A stretch of 64,000 nt of DNA, taken from assembly GCF_900637305.1 (NCBI RefSeq), contig NZ_LR134365.1, positions 1,476,001 through 1,540,000 on the forward strand, read 5' to 3'. Under the pieces are notes generated by a model. It made no database searches, was not told the DNA's origin, and was given only the letters and a program-made list of their open reading frames with translations. This document shows positions 34,483 through 44,442 of the stretch, piece after piece. The translations under genes were made by a program, and so were the position numbers. The stretch's first letter is position 1, and the number at the start of each line of letters is the position of its first letter. This DNA is from Cardiobacterium hominis (GTDB lineage Bacteria; Pseudomonadota; Gammaproteobacteria; Cardiobacteriales; Cardiobacteriaceae).

Positions 34483-34902
34483 TTATTGGGGGAGCGCAGG
34501 CAGGATTTGCAGCGGATAGGGCGGAGCAACGAGGCGGTAGCGGGCGCGGGTTTCGAGGACGTAGGCGGTTTGCCCGTGCGCGGGGTAATGGGCGCACGGC
34601 GGTTTGCTGCAAGGGCGGGCGAGGTGGCGGGTGATGCGTTCGCCGCGGACGTCGTAGAAGCGCATTTCCAGCGGGATGAGGGTGTTTTTCATCCAGAAGG
34701 CGACGGCTTGCGGCGGGTCGAAGATGAATAGCATGCCGCTGTATGGGGCGAGCCAGGGGCGGTACATCAGGCCGCGAGCGCGGTCTTCGTCGCGATAGAC
34801 GACTTCGGCGTGGATGGGGCGCTCGCCGTCGTAAAGCCAAAGGTATTCGGCTGCACGGGCGGGCAGGGCAGCGAGGGTGAGGAGGCAGGCGAGGTATCGC
34901 AG
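34483..34902 (-). CDS. DUF192 protein without a clear start codon
   Basis: The recognisable protein is an exported DUF192 domain: hydrophobic leader LACLLTLAALPARA, then VYRDEDRARGLMYRPWLAPYSGMLFIFDPPQAVAFWMKNTLIPLEMRFYD in the family order. Function of the family is unknown. No ATG, GTG or TTG lies just before the leader; the nearest candidate is a CTG at 34902, and the first in-frame ATG (35088) would add about 60 unrelated residues with no signal function. Repeats lie immediately upstream, so the original start may have been lost. The frame itself is intact to the stop. Confidence 0.65.
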   Translation of the reverse strand: MRYLACLLTLAALPARAAEYLWLYDGERPIHAEVVYRDEDRARGLMYRPWLAPYSGMLFIFDPPQAVAFWMKNTLIPLEMRFYDVRGERITRHLARPCSKPPCAHYPAHGQTAYVLETRARYRLVAPPYPLQILPALPQ

Positions 34903-35157
34903 TTTGCGTGCCGCGTTTTGGGCGGGTATGCGCAGGGTTTTGGCTACGGCGGTGTGTGACGAAGTCTGGCTTTGCAGGGGAGGGGGCAGTTCTGTGGTAG
35001 TTGCATGGAGCGGTGCGCCAAGGCGCACCCTATGGTTTGCTGTTCTGTGGCTATCTGCTGCGGATGTCAGGGGCTGTTGGCAAGTCATTTGGTCATGGTG
35101 GTTACGCGGTTTTTTATACGATTTCAGGATGCCAAGCGGTAAAAACGTGCCGTTTTT

Positions 35158-35221
35158 GCCCTCACCCCAACCCCTCTCCCAAAAGGAGAGGGGCTCGTCC
35201 GCCGAATGGTCAATACGCCCT
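35158..35221 (-). mobile_element. End of a TTGACAATT-family miniature element
   Basis: On the minus strand it reads GGCGTATTGACCATTCGGCG, then GACGAGCCCCTCTCC, a hairpin and GGGGTTGGGGTGAGGGC. It matches the left half of the element at 44443 nearly base for base. It lies in the 365-base stretch between the DUF192 leader and fis, which also holds a GTGCGCC-AA-GGCGCAC palindrome at 35012-35029 and no gene. Confidence 0.7.
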
Positions 35222-35267
35222 GATGCCTTCTGCGAGGGAGGGAGTGTGTGGATGGGTTTTGTGGTTT

Positions 35268-35525
35268 TCATCGCTGCGGGCTCTGGTAGGGGATGCGGTG
35301 CTGGGTCAGCTTTTTTTTCAGGGTGTTGCGGGTGATGCCGAGGATTCTCGCGGCGTGGCTTTGATTGTCGCGGCAGCGTTGCATGATGTGGCTGATGATG
35401 GCGTGTTCGGCTTCGCTGATGATGAGGTCGTAGAGGCCGGTGATGCGCTCGTCGTGGTTTTCGTGCAGGGCGTAGTATTCGGCGATGCTGTGCTCAATGG
35501 CGGCACGGATGGTCAGCGGGGGCAT
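35268..35525 (-). CDS. fis: DNA-binding protein Fis
   Basis: 85 residues (E. coli 98). A nucleoid-associated homodimer that bends DNA and activates rRNA promoters and recombination. The C-terminal helix-turn-helix QSHAARILGITRNTLKKKL is nearly identical to E. coli's ([20 protein letters not shown]). The N-terminal arm is shorter than in E. coli and may lack part of the recombinase-contacting hairpin. It begins 13 bases after dusB, the classic dusB-fis operon. Confidence 0.92.
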   Translation of the reverse strand: MPPLTIRAAIEHSIAEYYALHENHDERITGLYDLIISEAEHAIISHIMQRCRDNQSHAARILGITRNTLKKKLTQHRIPYQSPQR

Positions 35526-35538
35526 GGTCTTCCTGGTT

Positions 35539-36483
35539 TTAGCGGGGAATGAGGGCGAGTTGGGCGTCCAGATGCGCGGCGTGGTTGATGGCCGGGCGTA
35601 GCGCGGGGTAGTCGGGGTGCGGACGCAGGTAGGCGTGCAGGTGTTTGCGTGCGATGGCGGTTGCTTGTGCGCCGTAGTGCTGGTGCAGGTCGCGCAGGTG
35701 GGCGCGGATTTGTGTGTTTTTGGCGGCGGCCGGGATGTCGCGGCCGTTGATGAGCGCTTGGCAGCGGGCGAACAGCCACGGGTCGCCAAGGGCGGCGCGG
35801 CCAATCATGATGCCGTCGAAGCCGTAGCGGTCAAGCAGGGTTTTTGCCTGTTCGGCGCTTTTGATGTCGCCGTTGGCAATCACCGGCAGACGGGTTTTCG
35901 CTTTGGCTGCGGCGATGGTGGCGTAGTCGGCTTCGCCCTGGTAACGCTGCGCGCGGCTGCGGCCGTGTACAGCAAGGGCGGCAATGCCGCAGGCTTCGGC
36001 GATGCGCGCCACTTCGGCAATCACCGGCTCGCCGTCGTGGTAACCGAGGCGGGTTTTCAGTGTTACCGGGATGTTCACCGCGCGCACCACGGCGGCGAGT
36101 ATTTTTTCAACTTGGCGGAGGTCGGCCAAGAGCGCCGAGCCCGCCTGTTGTTTGGCGACGGTTTTCGCCGGGCAGCCCATGTTGAGGTCGATGATGTCGG
36201 CACCTTTGGCCTGCATCAGTAGTGCCGCTTCCGCCAGCAGCGCGGCATCGCCGCCGACGAGCTGGACGATTTTTGGGTAGCGCGGGTCGAGGTCGAATTG
36301 CAGGCGCGCGGCGGAGTAGGCGGTATGCAGCAGTTCGGGTTTGGCGCTGATCATTTCGGCGGTGCTGTAGTCCGCGCCGTTTTGTTGGCAGAGGCGGCGG
36401 AAGGGCAGGTCGCTCACACCCGCCATCGGCGCGAGGACGATGACGGGTTGCGGGTAGTGGTAGCTGCCGAGGTTGAAAGGCAT
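35539..36483 (-). CDS. dusB: tRNA-dihydrouridine synthase B
   Basis: 314 residues (E. coli 321). A flavoenzyme that reduces uridine to dihydrouridine in the tRNA D-loop. VLAPMAGVSDLPFRRLC binds FMN; DLNMGCPAKTVAKQQAGSALL contains the catalytic Cys; VHGRSRAQRYQGEADY and VIANGDIKS complete the barrel. It is the first gene of dusB-fis. The 5' side carries a miniature element that ends close to prmA. Confidence 0.95.
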   Translation of the reverse strand: MPFNLGSYHYPQPVIVLAPMAGVSDLPFRRLCQQNGADYSTAEMISAKPELLHTAYSAARLQFDLDPRYPKIVQLVGGDAALLAEAALLMQAKGADIIDLNMGCPAKTVAKQQAGSALLADLRQVEKILAAVVRAVNIPVTLKTRLGYHDGEPVIAEVARIAEACGIAALAVHGRSRAQRYQGEADYATIAAAKAKTRLPVIANGDIKSAEQAKTLLDRYGFDGIMIGRAALGDPWLFARCQALINGRDIPAAAKNTQIRAHLRDLHQHYGAQATAIARKHLHAYLRPHPDYPALRPAINHAAHLDAQLALIPR

Positions 36484-36530
36484 GGTATTTGCTGTTGGTT
36501 TGCGTGGGTTGTCGCTGCGCGTTTTTTTAC

Positions 36531-36714
36531 ACCCTCCCCTGCAGGGTGAAGCCCGTAGCGGGGGAGGTTGGTGAGGAAGTGGGCAATATTGCTTGCGGGA
36601 TAAGATTCCGATTTTTCACGTTTGCTGTCCCCACCCCAGCCCTCTCTCGCTTCGCGAGCAATGCTTGTCCCACAGGGAGAGGGGCTATTTCGCTGAATTG
36701 TCAAAACGTTCTAG
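36531..36714. mobile_element. Miniature element between prmA and dusB
   Basis: The left part is a CCCTCCCCTGC...GCGGGGGAGG hairpin. The right part is CCCTCTCTCGCTTCGCGAGC, AATGCTTGTCCC, GGGAGAGGGG and a terminal GAATTGTCAAAACG followed by CTAG. Both blocks recur in the 275-bp element at 44443. Left terminal repeat degenerate. The CTAG at its right edge overlaps the prmA stop codon. Confidence 0.7.
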
Positions 36715-37595
36715 GCATTAGGGCGCAGGTGCAGCAGTATCCAGCCATCGCAGCTGTCGGTGCGGGTAATCGTATAGGCGTCGCCGTAGGCGACGCGGAT
36801 GCGTTCTTCTTGGCGTTCTAGGAGCCCGGCGAAGATGAGCTGGCTGTCCGCGCGCAGGTGTTTTTCAAACTGCGGGCGGAGGAAGCAGAGCGGCTCAAGC
36901 AGGATGTTGGCGACGAGGAGATCTACTTTGGGCGCGTCGTCGGGGTCGGCGCAGAGGGTGATGCGCTCGCGCACGCCGTTTTTGTCGGCGTTTTCGCCGC
37001 TGGCGGTGAGTGCCTGCGGGTCGATGTCGGTCTGCCAGACGTGCTTTGCGCCGAGCAGGGCGGCGGCGATGCCGAGGATGCCGCTGCCGCAGCCGTAGTC
37101 ATAGACGGTTTTGCCGGCAAGCGCGCCGTGGTGCACCAGCCAGTTGAGGCACATCGCGGTGGAGGGATGGGTGCCGGTGCCAAAGGCAAGGCCGGGGTCA
37201 AGGCGCAAGACGGTGGCATCGGCGGCGTCTATGTGGTGTTCGCTGGCTGCTACCCAGAAGCCGCCGCCGAAGTCGATGGGGCGGAAGTGGTCAAGCCAGG
37301 CGCGTGTCCATTCGCTGTCGGCAAAGAGGCGGTCGTTCAGCGCGATGTCGTTGCCGAGTGCTGCGCGCAGCAGGAAGTGGATGGTTTCCGGGTCGCTGTT
37401 TTGCGGAAAGAGGCCAGTAACGCCGGTGTGCGTCCACAGCGGCATGCTGCCGACGAGCGGTTCGTAGATTTCTTCGTCATCGGCGGCGGTGTAGGTGATG
37501 GCGATGGCGCCTGCGGCTTCAAGCGCGGCTTCGATGCGGTCGGTGTCGGCGTCGTTCGTGCTGTGCAGGGTGATTTCCAGCCATTGTGCGGTCAT
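36711..37595 (-). CDS. prmA: Ribosomal protein L11 methyltransferase
   Basis: 294 residues (E. coli 293). It trimethylates ribosomal protein L11 using S-adenosylmethionine. The N-terminal substrate-recognition domain (about 1-110) precedes the methyltransferase domain with GLAFGTGTHPSTAMCL, VYDYGCGSGILGIAAALLGA and DLLVANILLEPL. The start at 37595 has an AAGGAA site; the longer frame is a shadow of accC. The TAG stop lies in the CTAG bordering a miniature element. It is downstream of accC with 130 bases between that contain a palindrome, so co-transcription is doubtful. Confidence 0.96.
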   Translation of the reverse strand: MTAQWLEITLHSTNDADTDRIEAALEAAGAIAITYTAADDEEIYEPLVGSMPLWTHTGVTGLFPQNSDPETIHFLLRAALGNDIALNDRLFADSEWTRAWLDHFRPIDFGGGFWVAASEHHIDAADATVLRLDPGLAFGTGTHPSTAMCLNWLVHHGALAGKTVYDYGCGSGILGIAAALLGAKHVWQTDIDPQALTASGENADKNGVRERITLCADPDDAPKVDLLVANILLEPLCFLRPQFEKHLRADSQLIFAGLLERQEERIRVAYGDAYTITRTDSCDGWILLHLRPNA

Positions 37596-37643
37596 GGTGG
37601 GTTCCTTTTGGGGTTTTGGTGGGGCGGGTATGTTGTCGGTGAT

Positions 37644-37667
37644 GTGGTGGGGCAAGCCCCACCCTAC
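37644..37667. repeat. GTAGGGTGGGGCTTGCCCCACC palindrome
   Basis: One copy of a hairpin repeat (GGTGGGG-CAAG-CCCCACC plus CTAC) that recurs at 49858, 55421 and 55559 and in variant form at 49828 and 54236. Confidence 0.8.
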
Positions 37668-37700
37668 GGGAATGCGGCAGTTCGGGGGCCACAAGCAATT

Positions 37701-37720
37701 CGCCCCGCGGCTGCGGGGCG
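37701..37720 (-). terminator. Hairpin after accC
   Basis: An 8-bp CGCCCCGC/GCGGGGCG stem with a 4-base loop, 5 bases after the accC stop; only a weak AATT follows. Confidence 0.65.
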
Positions 37721-37725
37721 TTGTG

Positions 37726-39069
<1,344 letters not shown>

Positions 39070-39079
39070 GGCGCGCTCC

Positions 39080-39538
39080 TTATTTGACGACGAACAGCGG
39101 TTCGTCGTATTCGACCGGCTGGCCGTTTTCTACGAGGATTTCGACGATTTTGCCGCCGAAGTCGGCTTCGATGCGGTTGAACATTTTCATGGCTTCGATG
39201 ATGCAGACGGTGTCTCCCGCTTTGATGTCATCGCCCAGTTTGACGAAGGGGTCGGCGTCGGGGGCGGGGGCGTTGTAGAAGGTACCGACCATCGGCGAGC
39301 GGATGATTTTGCCGTCCGGTGCCGGTTTGCTGGCGGGCGCGGCTTCTGCGGCAGGGGCGCTGGCGGCAGGCGGCGGCGCGAGGTTGTAGGCTTGCGGCGG
39401 GTAGGGCATCGCGGGCATCGGCGGGGTCTGTCCGTAGCGGCTGATGCGCACGGATTCTTCGCCTTCGGTGATTTCCAGTTCGGCGATGCCGGAGGCTTCG
39501 AGCATTTCGATGAGTTTTTTGATTTTGCGGATGTCCAT
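39080..39538 (-). CDS. accB: Biotin carboxyl carrier protein
   Basis: 152 residues. An N-terminal coiled region ([16 protein letters not shown]) and a Pro/Ala linker (about 40-75) lead to the biotinyl domain with the biotin-accepting Lys118 in IEAMKMF. It carries carboxybiotin from AccC to the carboxyltransferase. Middle gene of aroQ-accB-accC, the usual gammaproteobacterial order. Confidence 0.97.
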   Translation of the reverse strand: MDIRKIKKLIEMLEASGIAELEITEGEESVRISRYGQTPPMPAMPYPPQAYNLAPPPAASAPAAEAAPASKPAPDGKIIRSPMVGTFYNAPAPDADPFVKLGDDIKAGDTVCIIEAMKMFNRIEADFGGKIVEILVENGQPVEYDEPLFVVK

Positions 39539-39551
39539 AGTGGGCGGTCTC

Positions 39552-39998
39552 TTATTTGGGTTGGGTAAGGTAGTGGTTGGCGGCTATCAGCGCCAGTTCG
39601 TAGCCGGTCGCGCCGAGGCCGCTGATGACGCCTTGCGCGAGGTCGCTGAAGTAGGAGTGCTGGCGGAAGGGTTCGCGGCGGTAGATGTTTGACAGGTGGA
39701 CTTCGATGTAGGGGATGGCAACGGCAGCGAGCGCGTCACGCAGGGCAACGCTGGTGTGGGTAAAGGCGGCGGGGTTGATGATGATGTAATCGACTTCGTG
39801 TTTGCCAGCGGCGTGGATGAGGTCGATGAGCACGCCTTCGTGGTTGTGCTGGATGAATTCGAGTTGGTGGCCGAAGCCGGTCGCCATGTCGGTCAGGCGC
39901 TGTTCGATGGTTTCGAGGGTGTCGTGCCCGTAGTGCGCCGGTTCGCGGCTGCCGAGCAGGTTGAGGTTGGGGCCGTTGATGACAAAAATAAGCGCCAT
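39552..39998 (-). CDS. aroQ: 3-Dehydroquinate dehydratase, type II
   Basis: 148 residues, the dodecameric type II enzyme of the shikimate pathway. [17 protein letters not shown] contains the catalytic Tyr region; [32 protein letters not shown] and [13 protein letters not shown] hold the other substrate-binding residues. It is the first gene of the acc operon, with a strong TATAAT about 95 bases upstream and a hairpin leader. Confidence 0.97.
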   Translation of the reverse strand: MALIFVINGPNLNLLGSREPAHYGHDTLETIEQRLTDMATGFGHQLEFIQHNHEGVLIDLIHAAGKHEVDYIIINPAAFTHTSVALRDALAAVAIPYIEVHLSNIYRREPFRQHSYFSDLAQGVISGLGATGYELALIAANHYLTQPK

Positions 39999-40042
39999 AG
40001 GGTGTGTTGTCTCGGAAAGGGGTGGTTGCCGTTTATGGTTAC

Positions 40043-40096
40043 GCCCGCAACACCTTGCGATGTTGCGGGCCGGGGGCGTTAAAGGCGCGCATTATA
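40043..40096 (-). promoter_or_regulatory. Promoter -10 and leader hairpin of aroQ-accB-accC
   Basis: TATAAT (40091-40096 on the minus strand) is followed by a 10-bp hairpin GCCCGCAACA...TGTTGCGGGC (40043-40070) ending 44 bases before the aroQ ATG. There is no U-run, so it is more likely an mRNA leader structure than a terminator. The -35 is weak. Confidence 0.5.
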
Positions 40097-40130
40097 TACG
40101 CTTCCTGTTTATATTCCATGCGGTTTCTTG

Positions 40131-42266
40131 TCATGGAACGCGCCAGGCGGCGAGTTTTGCGGCGAAGGCGTCCGCCTCCAGTTCGCCGATGATTTTTTCT
40201 TGTGGTGCGGCGAGTTGGCCGTGCGGCGGGTAACGCAGTACCGCAGGCGGGCCGACGAGGCCGAGTTCGTTGAAGATGGCTTTGTGCGCATCATCAAAGT
40301 CGGTGACGTCGATTTTCAGCAGGGTGTAGTCCGCCAGCTCCGTGGCAAAGCGCGGATTGTGCCAGATGTGCGCTTCCCATTTTTTGCAGGCGACGCACCA
40401 GTCGGCGTAGAAGTCGAGCAGTACGGGGCGGTCGCTTGCCGAGAGCGCCGCTGCGATTTCAGCTTTGCTGTGCAGCAGGCGGAAATTCGCGCCTTGTCGG
40501 GCAACGGCCGCGGCGGGTGGGGCGAAGAACTGCGCCGCGCTTTGTGTGCCGAGGGCGATGGCGACAACAAGCCCGAGGGCAGCGAGGAAGCGGCGCAGTT
40601 TGCCTTCGCCGTAGATATAGGTCGCAAAGAGCAGCGCGTAGAGCGTCCACACCGCGAGCGCCCAGCCAAGCGGCATGATGCGGGTAATGAGCCAGGTGGC
40701 GATGGCGAGCAGGGCGAAGGCGAAGCCTTTTTTGACGTTATCCATCCACGCGCCCGCTTTCGGCAGGAATTTGCGGAAGGCGCCAGCGAACAGCAGCAGC
40801 GGCAGACCGGTACCGAGACCGAAGAAGAACAAGGCGGTCGCGCCCTTGAGCGGGGTGGTTTGCGTGGTAAAGAGCAGCAGCGCGGTCAAAATCGGCGTGG
40901 CGCAGGGGCTGACGACGAGGATGGAAAGCGCGCCCATCGCCGCCGCACCGGTATAGGAGCCGGATTGCTGTTTGCGGTTGAGCTTGTCCACCGGTTTTTG
41001 CAGCCAGCGCGGCGTTTGCAGGGTGTAAACGTCAAAGAGCGACAGCGACAGTCCGGCAAAGAGCAGCGCCACCAGTACGGTAATCCACGGTTTTTGCAGG
41101 ATGACTTGCAGGTTTATCTGGAAGATGCCGAAGACGGCACCGAGCAGTCCCATCGCCGCCCCCATCGCCAGCACATAGACGCTGATGAGGCGGTAGGCGC
41201 GGGCGCTGCTGGTGTTCTTGCCGACGACGAGGCTGGTCACGATGGGAACCAGCGGATAAACGCAGGCGGTGAAGCTGACGCCAATGCCGAGCAGCAAGAC
41301 GAGCGGCAGGGCGATGAGGAAATTGTCGTTTAATTTCTGCACGATGCCGGAAGGTTCATCGCTGCTGGCGGCAGGCGCGACGGCTTGCTCTGCGGGGACA
41401 ACCGTCGTGGTGAGCGTGCCCGCCTGGGCGGCCTGCCCGTCAAAATGGAACTGGCGCTGCAACGGCGGATAGCAAATCAGCCCCTCGGCGCAGCCCTGCA
41501 AATGCAGGGTGAGCGCGCTGCCCTGCGGCTGCGGCAGGCTGAAGCGCAATTCGTGGCGGTAAATCTCCTGTTCGCCGAGAAAATCATCCTGATGACGTTC
41601 GCCCTGCGGCAATGGCAATGCCAGCGGTTTGCCGTCCAGTTCCGCCTTCAGGCTGTGGCGGTACAAATAATAGCCTTCCGGCATTTGGTATTGCACATGC
41701 AGCATCCCCTTGCCGTCGGCTTCCGCCTTGACCAGAAACGCCTGATCCTCCGGCAAAATCATATCCTTCGGCGTCTGGAACAGCGACGGGCTGGTGTTGT
41801 CTGCCGTTTCGCTGGCAGCCATTTCCGCAACGGGCGAAGCGGCAGCGGCTTCAGCGGGCGCGGGCGCGACCAGCTCCGCGGCGGGCACTTGCAGCGTCCA
41901 GGTCGTCGGCGGATAACAAATGACGTTCTCCTCGCAGCCCTGCGTCTTCAGGGTGAAGGTTTCGGCGCGGTCGTGATGGGTGACGGTAATGGTCGGCGCG
42001 TGATGCCAGACTTGCGTCGGGCCGAGGTAGGGGTCGTCCTTTTCCTCCGGCGGCGTGCGCGACTGTTCGCCGTCCGCGCCGCTGAGCGAGGTCTTGTCGG
42101 CATACAAATAATAGCCATCGGGAAAACGGATGGTGACTTCGGTGCGGTAACCGTCTGCGGTCGCGCTTTGATGGATTTCCGGCTTGAAGACTTCTTCCGC
42201 CGGCAGCGGGTCAGCGTGCGTAGTCGCCGCATAAAAAGTGAGGAGGATGGGTAATAGTCGTTTCAT
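40131..42266 (-). CDS. dsbD: Thiol:disulfide interchange protein DsbD with two N-terminal domains
   Basis: 711 residues; E. coli DsbD has 565. DsbD passes reducing power from cytoplasmic thioredoxin to periplasmic partners. After a signal peptide (LPILLTFYAATTHA) come two copies of the nDsbD domain: residues about 20-128 with the pair C111/C117 (GCEENVICYPP) and about 165-275 with C259/C265 (GCAEGLICYPP), joined by an Ala/Pro linker. The eight-helix transmembrane part contains C335 (FTACVYPL) and C455 (VSPCATP). The C-terminal thioredoxin-like domain has C624-V-A-C627. All six cysteines of a normal DsbD are there, plus one extra pair. Monocistronic as far as seen. Confidence 0.95.
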   Translation of the reverse strand: MKRLLPILLTFYAATTHADPLPAEEVFKPEIHQSATADGYRTEVTIRFPDGYYLYADKTSLSGADGEQSRTPPEEKDDPYLGPTQVWHHAPTITVTHHDRAETFTLKTQGCEENVICYPPTTWTLQVPAAELVAPAPAEAAAASPVAEMAASETADNTSPSLFQTPKDMILPEDQAFLVKAEADGKGMLHVQYQMPEGYYLYRHSLKAELDGKPLALPLPQGERHQDDFLGEQEIYRHELRFSLPQPQGSALTLHLQGCAEGLICYPPLQRQFHFDGQAAQAGTLTTTVVPAEQAVAPAASSDEPSGIVQKLNDNFLIALPLVLLLGIGVSFTACVYPLVPIVTSLVVGKNTSSARAYRLISVYVLAMGAAMGLLGAVFGIFQINLQVILQKPWITVLVALLFAGLSLSLFDVYTLQTPRWLQKPVDKLNRKQQSGSYTGAAAMGALSILVVSPCATPILTALLLFTTQTTPLKGATALFFFGLGTGLPLLLFAGAFRKFLPKAGAWMDNVKKGFAFALLAIATWLITRIMPLGWALAVWTLYALLFATYIYGEGKLRRFLAALGLVVAIALGTQSAAQFFAPPAAAVARQGANFRLLHSKAEIAAALSASDRPVLLDFYADWCVACKKWEAHIWHNPRFATELADYTLLKIDVTDFDDAHKAIFNELGLVGPPAVLRYPPHGQLAAPQEKIIGELEADAFAAKLAAWRVP

Positions 42267-42461
42267 GGATTCCGGTGTGTGGTGTAAACGGGCGCCATTC
42301 TAGCGGATTTACCACGCCGCGCTAGTAGTGACACCGCACTTCAAGCCGCTCAAGCAAGAGAATGCGACGGTGGATGCGGTAGCGGCAGAAAAACGGGAAA
42401 CCAGGCAGCGACAAGCTAAGCAAGGTATAATTTCGCCCGAATTTTCACCCGGGAGAACACC

Positions 42462-42947
42462 ATGCCGTTTCTGGCCCTGCTCGGCTTATGGGGCGTCGCC
42501 GAACTGGTCGCGCTGATTGCCGTGGTCGCGCAAATCGGCTTTTTCGCCACCCTAGGCCTGCTCATCCTTTCCAGCGCCATCGGCTCGTGGCTGTTGCGCA
42601 GCCAGCAGCAGGCGGTGTTGCGCATGGCCGAAACCCCTGGCCGCGATGTTGCCCGCGAGAGTGTGTACCGCATGACCGCGGGCGTTTTGCTGCTCGTGCC
42701 CGGTTTTATCAGCTCGGCGCTGGCGCTCATCTTCCTGGTGCCGCCGCTGCGCGCGCTCTTTGCGGGCGCCTTGGTGCGCATCATCCAGCCGCAGACGATG
42801 TACAGCACCTTTTCCTGGCAACAACACGGCAACATCTACGAACACGAAACGCCGCCGGATAACGACGTCACCGCCACGCGCGAAGACGGCACCGTCATCC
42901 ACGGCGAACTGATGGACACACACAACCCCAACGGGAGGGACGAATGA
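42462..42947 (+). CDS. fxsA: FxsA family membrane protein
   Basis: 161 residues. Three hydrophobic segments (about 4-24, 27-42, 70-92) followed by a polar C-terminal tail. The opening LLGLWGVAELVALIAVVAQIG, GSWLLRSQQQAVLRM and RMTAGVLLLVPGFISSALALIFLVPP match the FxsA family, which in E. coli affects exclusion of phage T7 by the F plasmid when overproduced. GGGAG precedes the ATG and a TATAAT lies at 42426-42431. The stop codon overlaps the pncB start (ATGA). Confidence 0.88.
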   Translation: MPFLALLGLWGVAELVALIAVVAQIGFFATLGLLILSSAIGSWLLRSQQQAVLRMAETPGRDVARESVYRMTAGVLLLVPGFISSALALIFLVPPLRALFAGALVRIIQPQTMYSTFSWQQHGNIYEHETPPDNDVTATREDGTVIHGELMDTHNPNGRDE

Positions 42948-44398
42948 AACAAGCACCGGCCAACCATCGCGTCTTGCTGATGGACTACTACGCGCTCACC
43001 ATGGCGCAGAGCCACTTCAGCCAGGGGCGACAACATGAAATCGCCTACTTCGACTACTTCTTCCGCACCGTGCCCGACCACGGCGGCTACGCCATCTTCG
43101 CCGGGCTGACACAAGTGCTGGACTACCTCGAATTCCTCCACTTCACCCCGGACGACATCGCCTTTTTGCGCAGCAAAGGCGTCTTCACCGCCGAATTCCT
43201 CGACTACCTCGCCAACTTCCGCTTCCACGGCGACATTCGCGCCGTGCCGGAAGGCTCGGTCGTCTTCCCGCATGAACCGCTGCTCACCGTGCGCGCCCCG
43301 CTGATTGACTGCCAGCTGATAGAAACCTACCTGCTGCTCACCCTCAACCACCAGTCGCGTATCGCCACCAAAGCGGCGCGCATCGTGCACGAAGCGGCGG
43401 GCAGACCGGTATTCGAATTCGGCTCGCGCCGCGCCCACGGCGGCGATGCCGCGCATTACGGCGCGCGCGCCGCCTACATCGGCGGCGTTGCCGCGACCTC
43501 CAACACCTACAGCGAATACGTCAGCGGCATCCCGGCGGTCGGCACCATGGCACACGCCTACGTGCAGAGCTTCGACAGCGAATACGAAGCCTTCCTCCAG
43601 TACGCCAAAACCTGGCCGGACAACACCGTGCTTTTGGTGGATACCTACGACACCCTGCGCCAGGGCATCCCCAACGCCATCCGCGTCCATAACGAATACC
43701 TCGCGCCCAACGGCCACGCGCTGCGCGGCATCCGCATCGACAGCGGCGACCTTGCCTACCTCAGCAACCGCGCCCGCGAAATGCTGGACGCCGCCGGCCT
43801 GCACGACGCCAAAATCACCGTCTCCAACTCGCTCGACGAATACCTCATCAAAGACCTCGTCCTGCAAGGCGCGGCGGTGGACAACTTCGGCGTCGGCGAG
43901 CGGCTCATCACCGCAAAAAGCAACCCCGTTTTCGGCGGCGTGTACAAAATCGTTGCCCTCGAAAAAGACGGCGCCATCATCCCCAAAATCAAAATCAGCG
44001 AAACACTCGCCAAAACCACCACCCCCGGCTACAAACAACTGTGGCGGCTCTATGACGCGGGCGGCAAGGCGATAGCGGATGTCGTCACCCTGCACGACGA
44101 AACCATCGACGACAGCCAGCCCTACGAACTGTTTGACCCCGAATACCCGTGGAAACGCAAAACCGTCAGCGGCTTTCGCGCCGAAAAACGCCTGCAAACC
44201 TGGATGGAAGCGGGCGCACGCAGCATCGCCATGCCCTCGCTGGAAGACGTGCGCGCCCACTGCCAGCACGAACAACAAACCCTGTGGGACGAAATTCGCC
44301 GCCTGGAAAACCCGCACGGCTACTACGTCGATCTCTCGCAAGCGCTGTGGCAGTTAAAACAAGACCTCATCCGCGAGCACGCCGGCAAGCCGCAATAA
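42944..44398 (+). CDS. pncB: Nicotinate phosphoribosyltransferase
   Basis: 484 residues, the long form similar to Firmicutes PncB. It makes nicotinate mononucleotide from nicotinate and PRPP for NAD salvage. YYALTMAQSHFSQG, FEFGSRRAHGGDAAHYGARAAYIGG (with the regulatory-His region) and RIDSGDLAYLS plus SNSLDEYLI are family landmarks. Its ATG overlaps the end of fxsA by four bases. nadE lies 509 bases downstream beyond a 275-bp miniature element, so an original pncB-nadE operon was probably interrupted. Confidence 0.95.
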   Translation: MKQAPANHRVLLMDYYALTMAQSHFSQGRQHEIAYFDYFFRTVPDHGGYAIFAGLTQVLDYLEFLHFTPDDIAFLRSKGVFTAEFLDYLANFRFHGDIRAVPEGSVVFPHEPLLTVRAPLIDCQLIETYLLLTLNHQSRIATKAARIVHEAAGRPVFEFGSRRAHGGDAAHYGARAAYIGGVAATSNTYSEYVSGIPAVGTMAHAYVQSFDSEYEAFLQYAKTWPDNTVLLVDTYDTLRQGIPNAIRVHNEYLAPNGHALRGIRIDSGDLAYLSNRAREMLDAAGLHDAKITVSNSLDEYLIKDLVLQGAAVDNFGVGERLITAKSNPVFGGVYKIVALEKDGAIIPKIKISETLAKTTTPGYKQLWRLYDAGGKAIADVVTLHDETIDDSQPYELFDPEYPWKRKTVSGFRAEKRLQTWMEAGARSIAMPSLEDVRAHCQHEQQTLWDEIRRLENPHGYYVDLSQALWQLKQDLIREHAGKPQ

Positions 44399-44442
44399 CG
44401 CGAAAGCCCCAAGCGTGTAGAAGCGTTTGTAGATTGGGTTAG

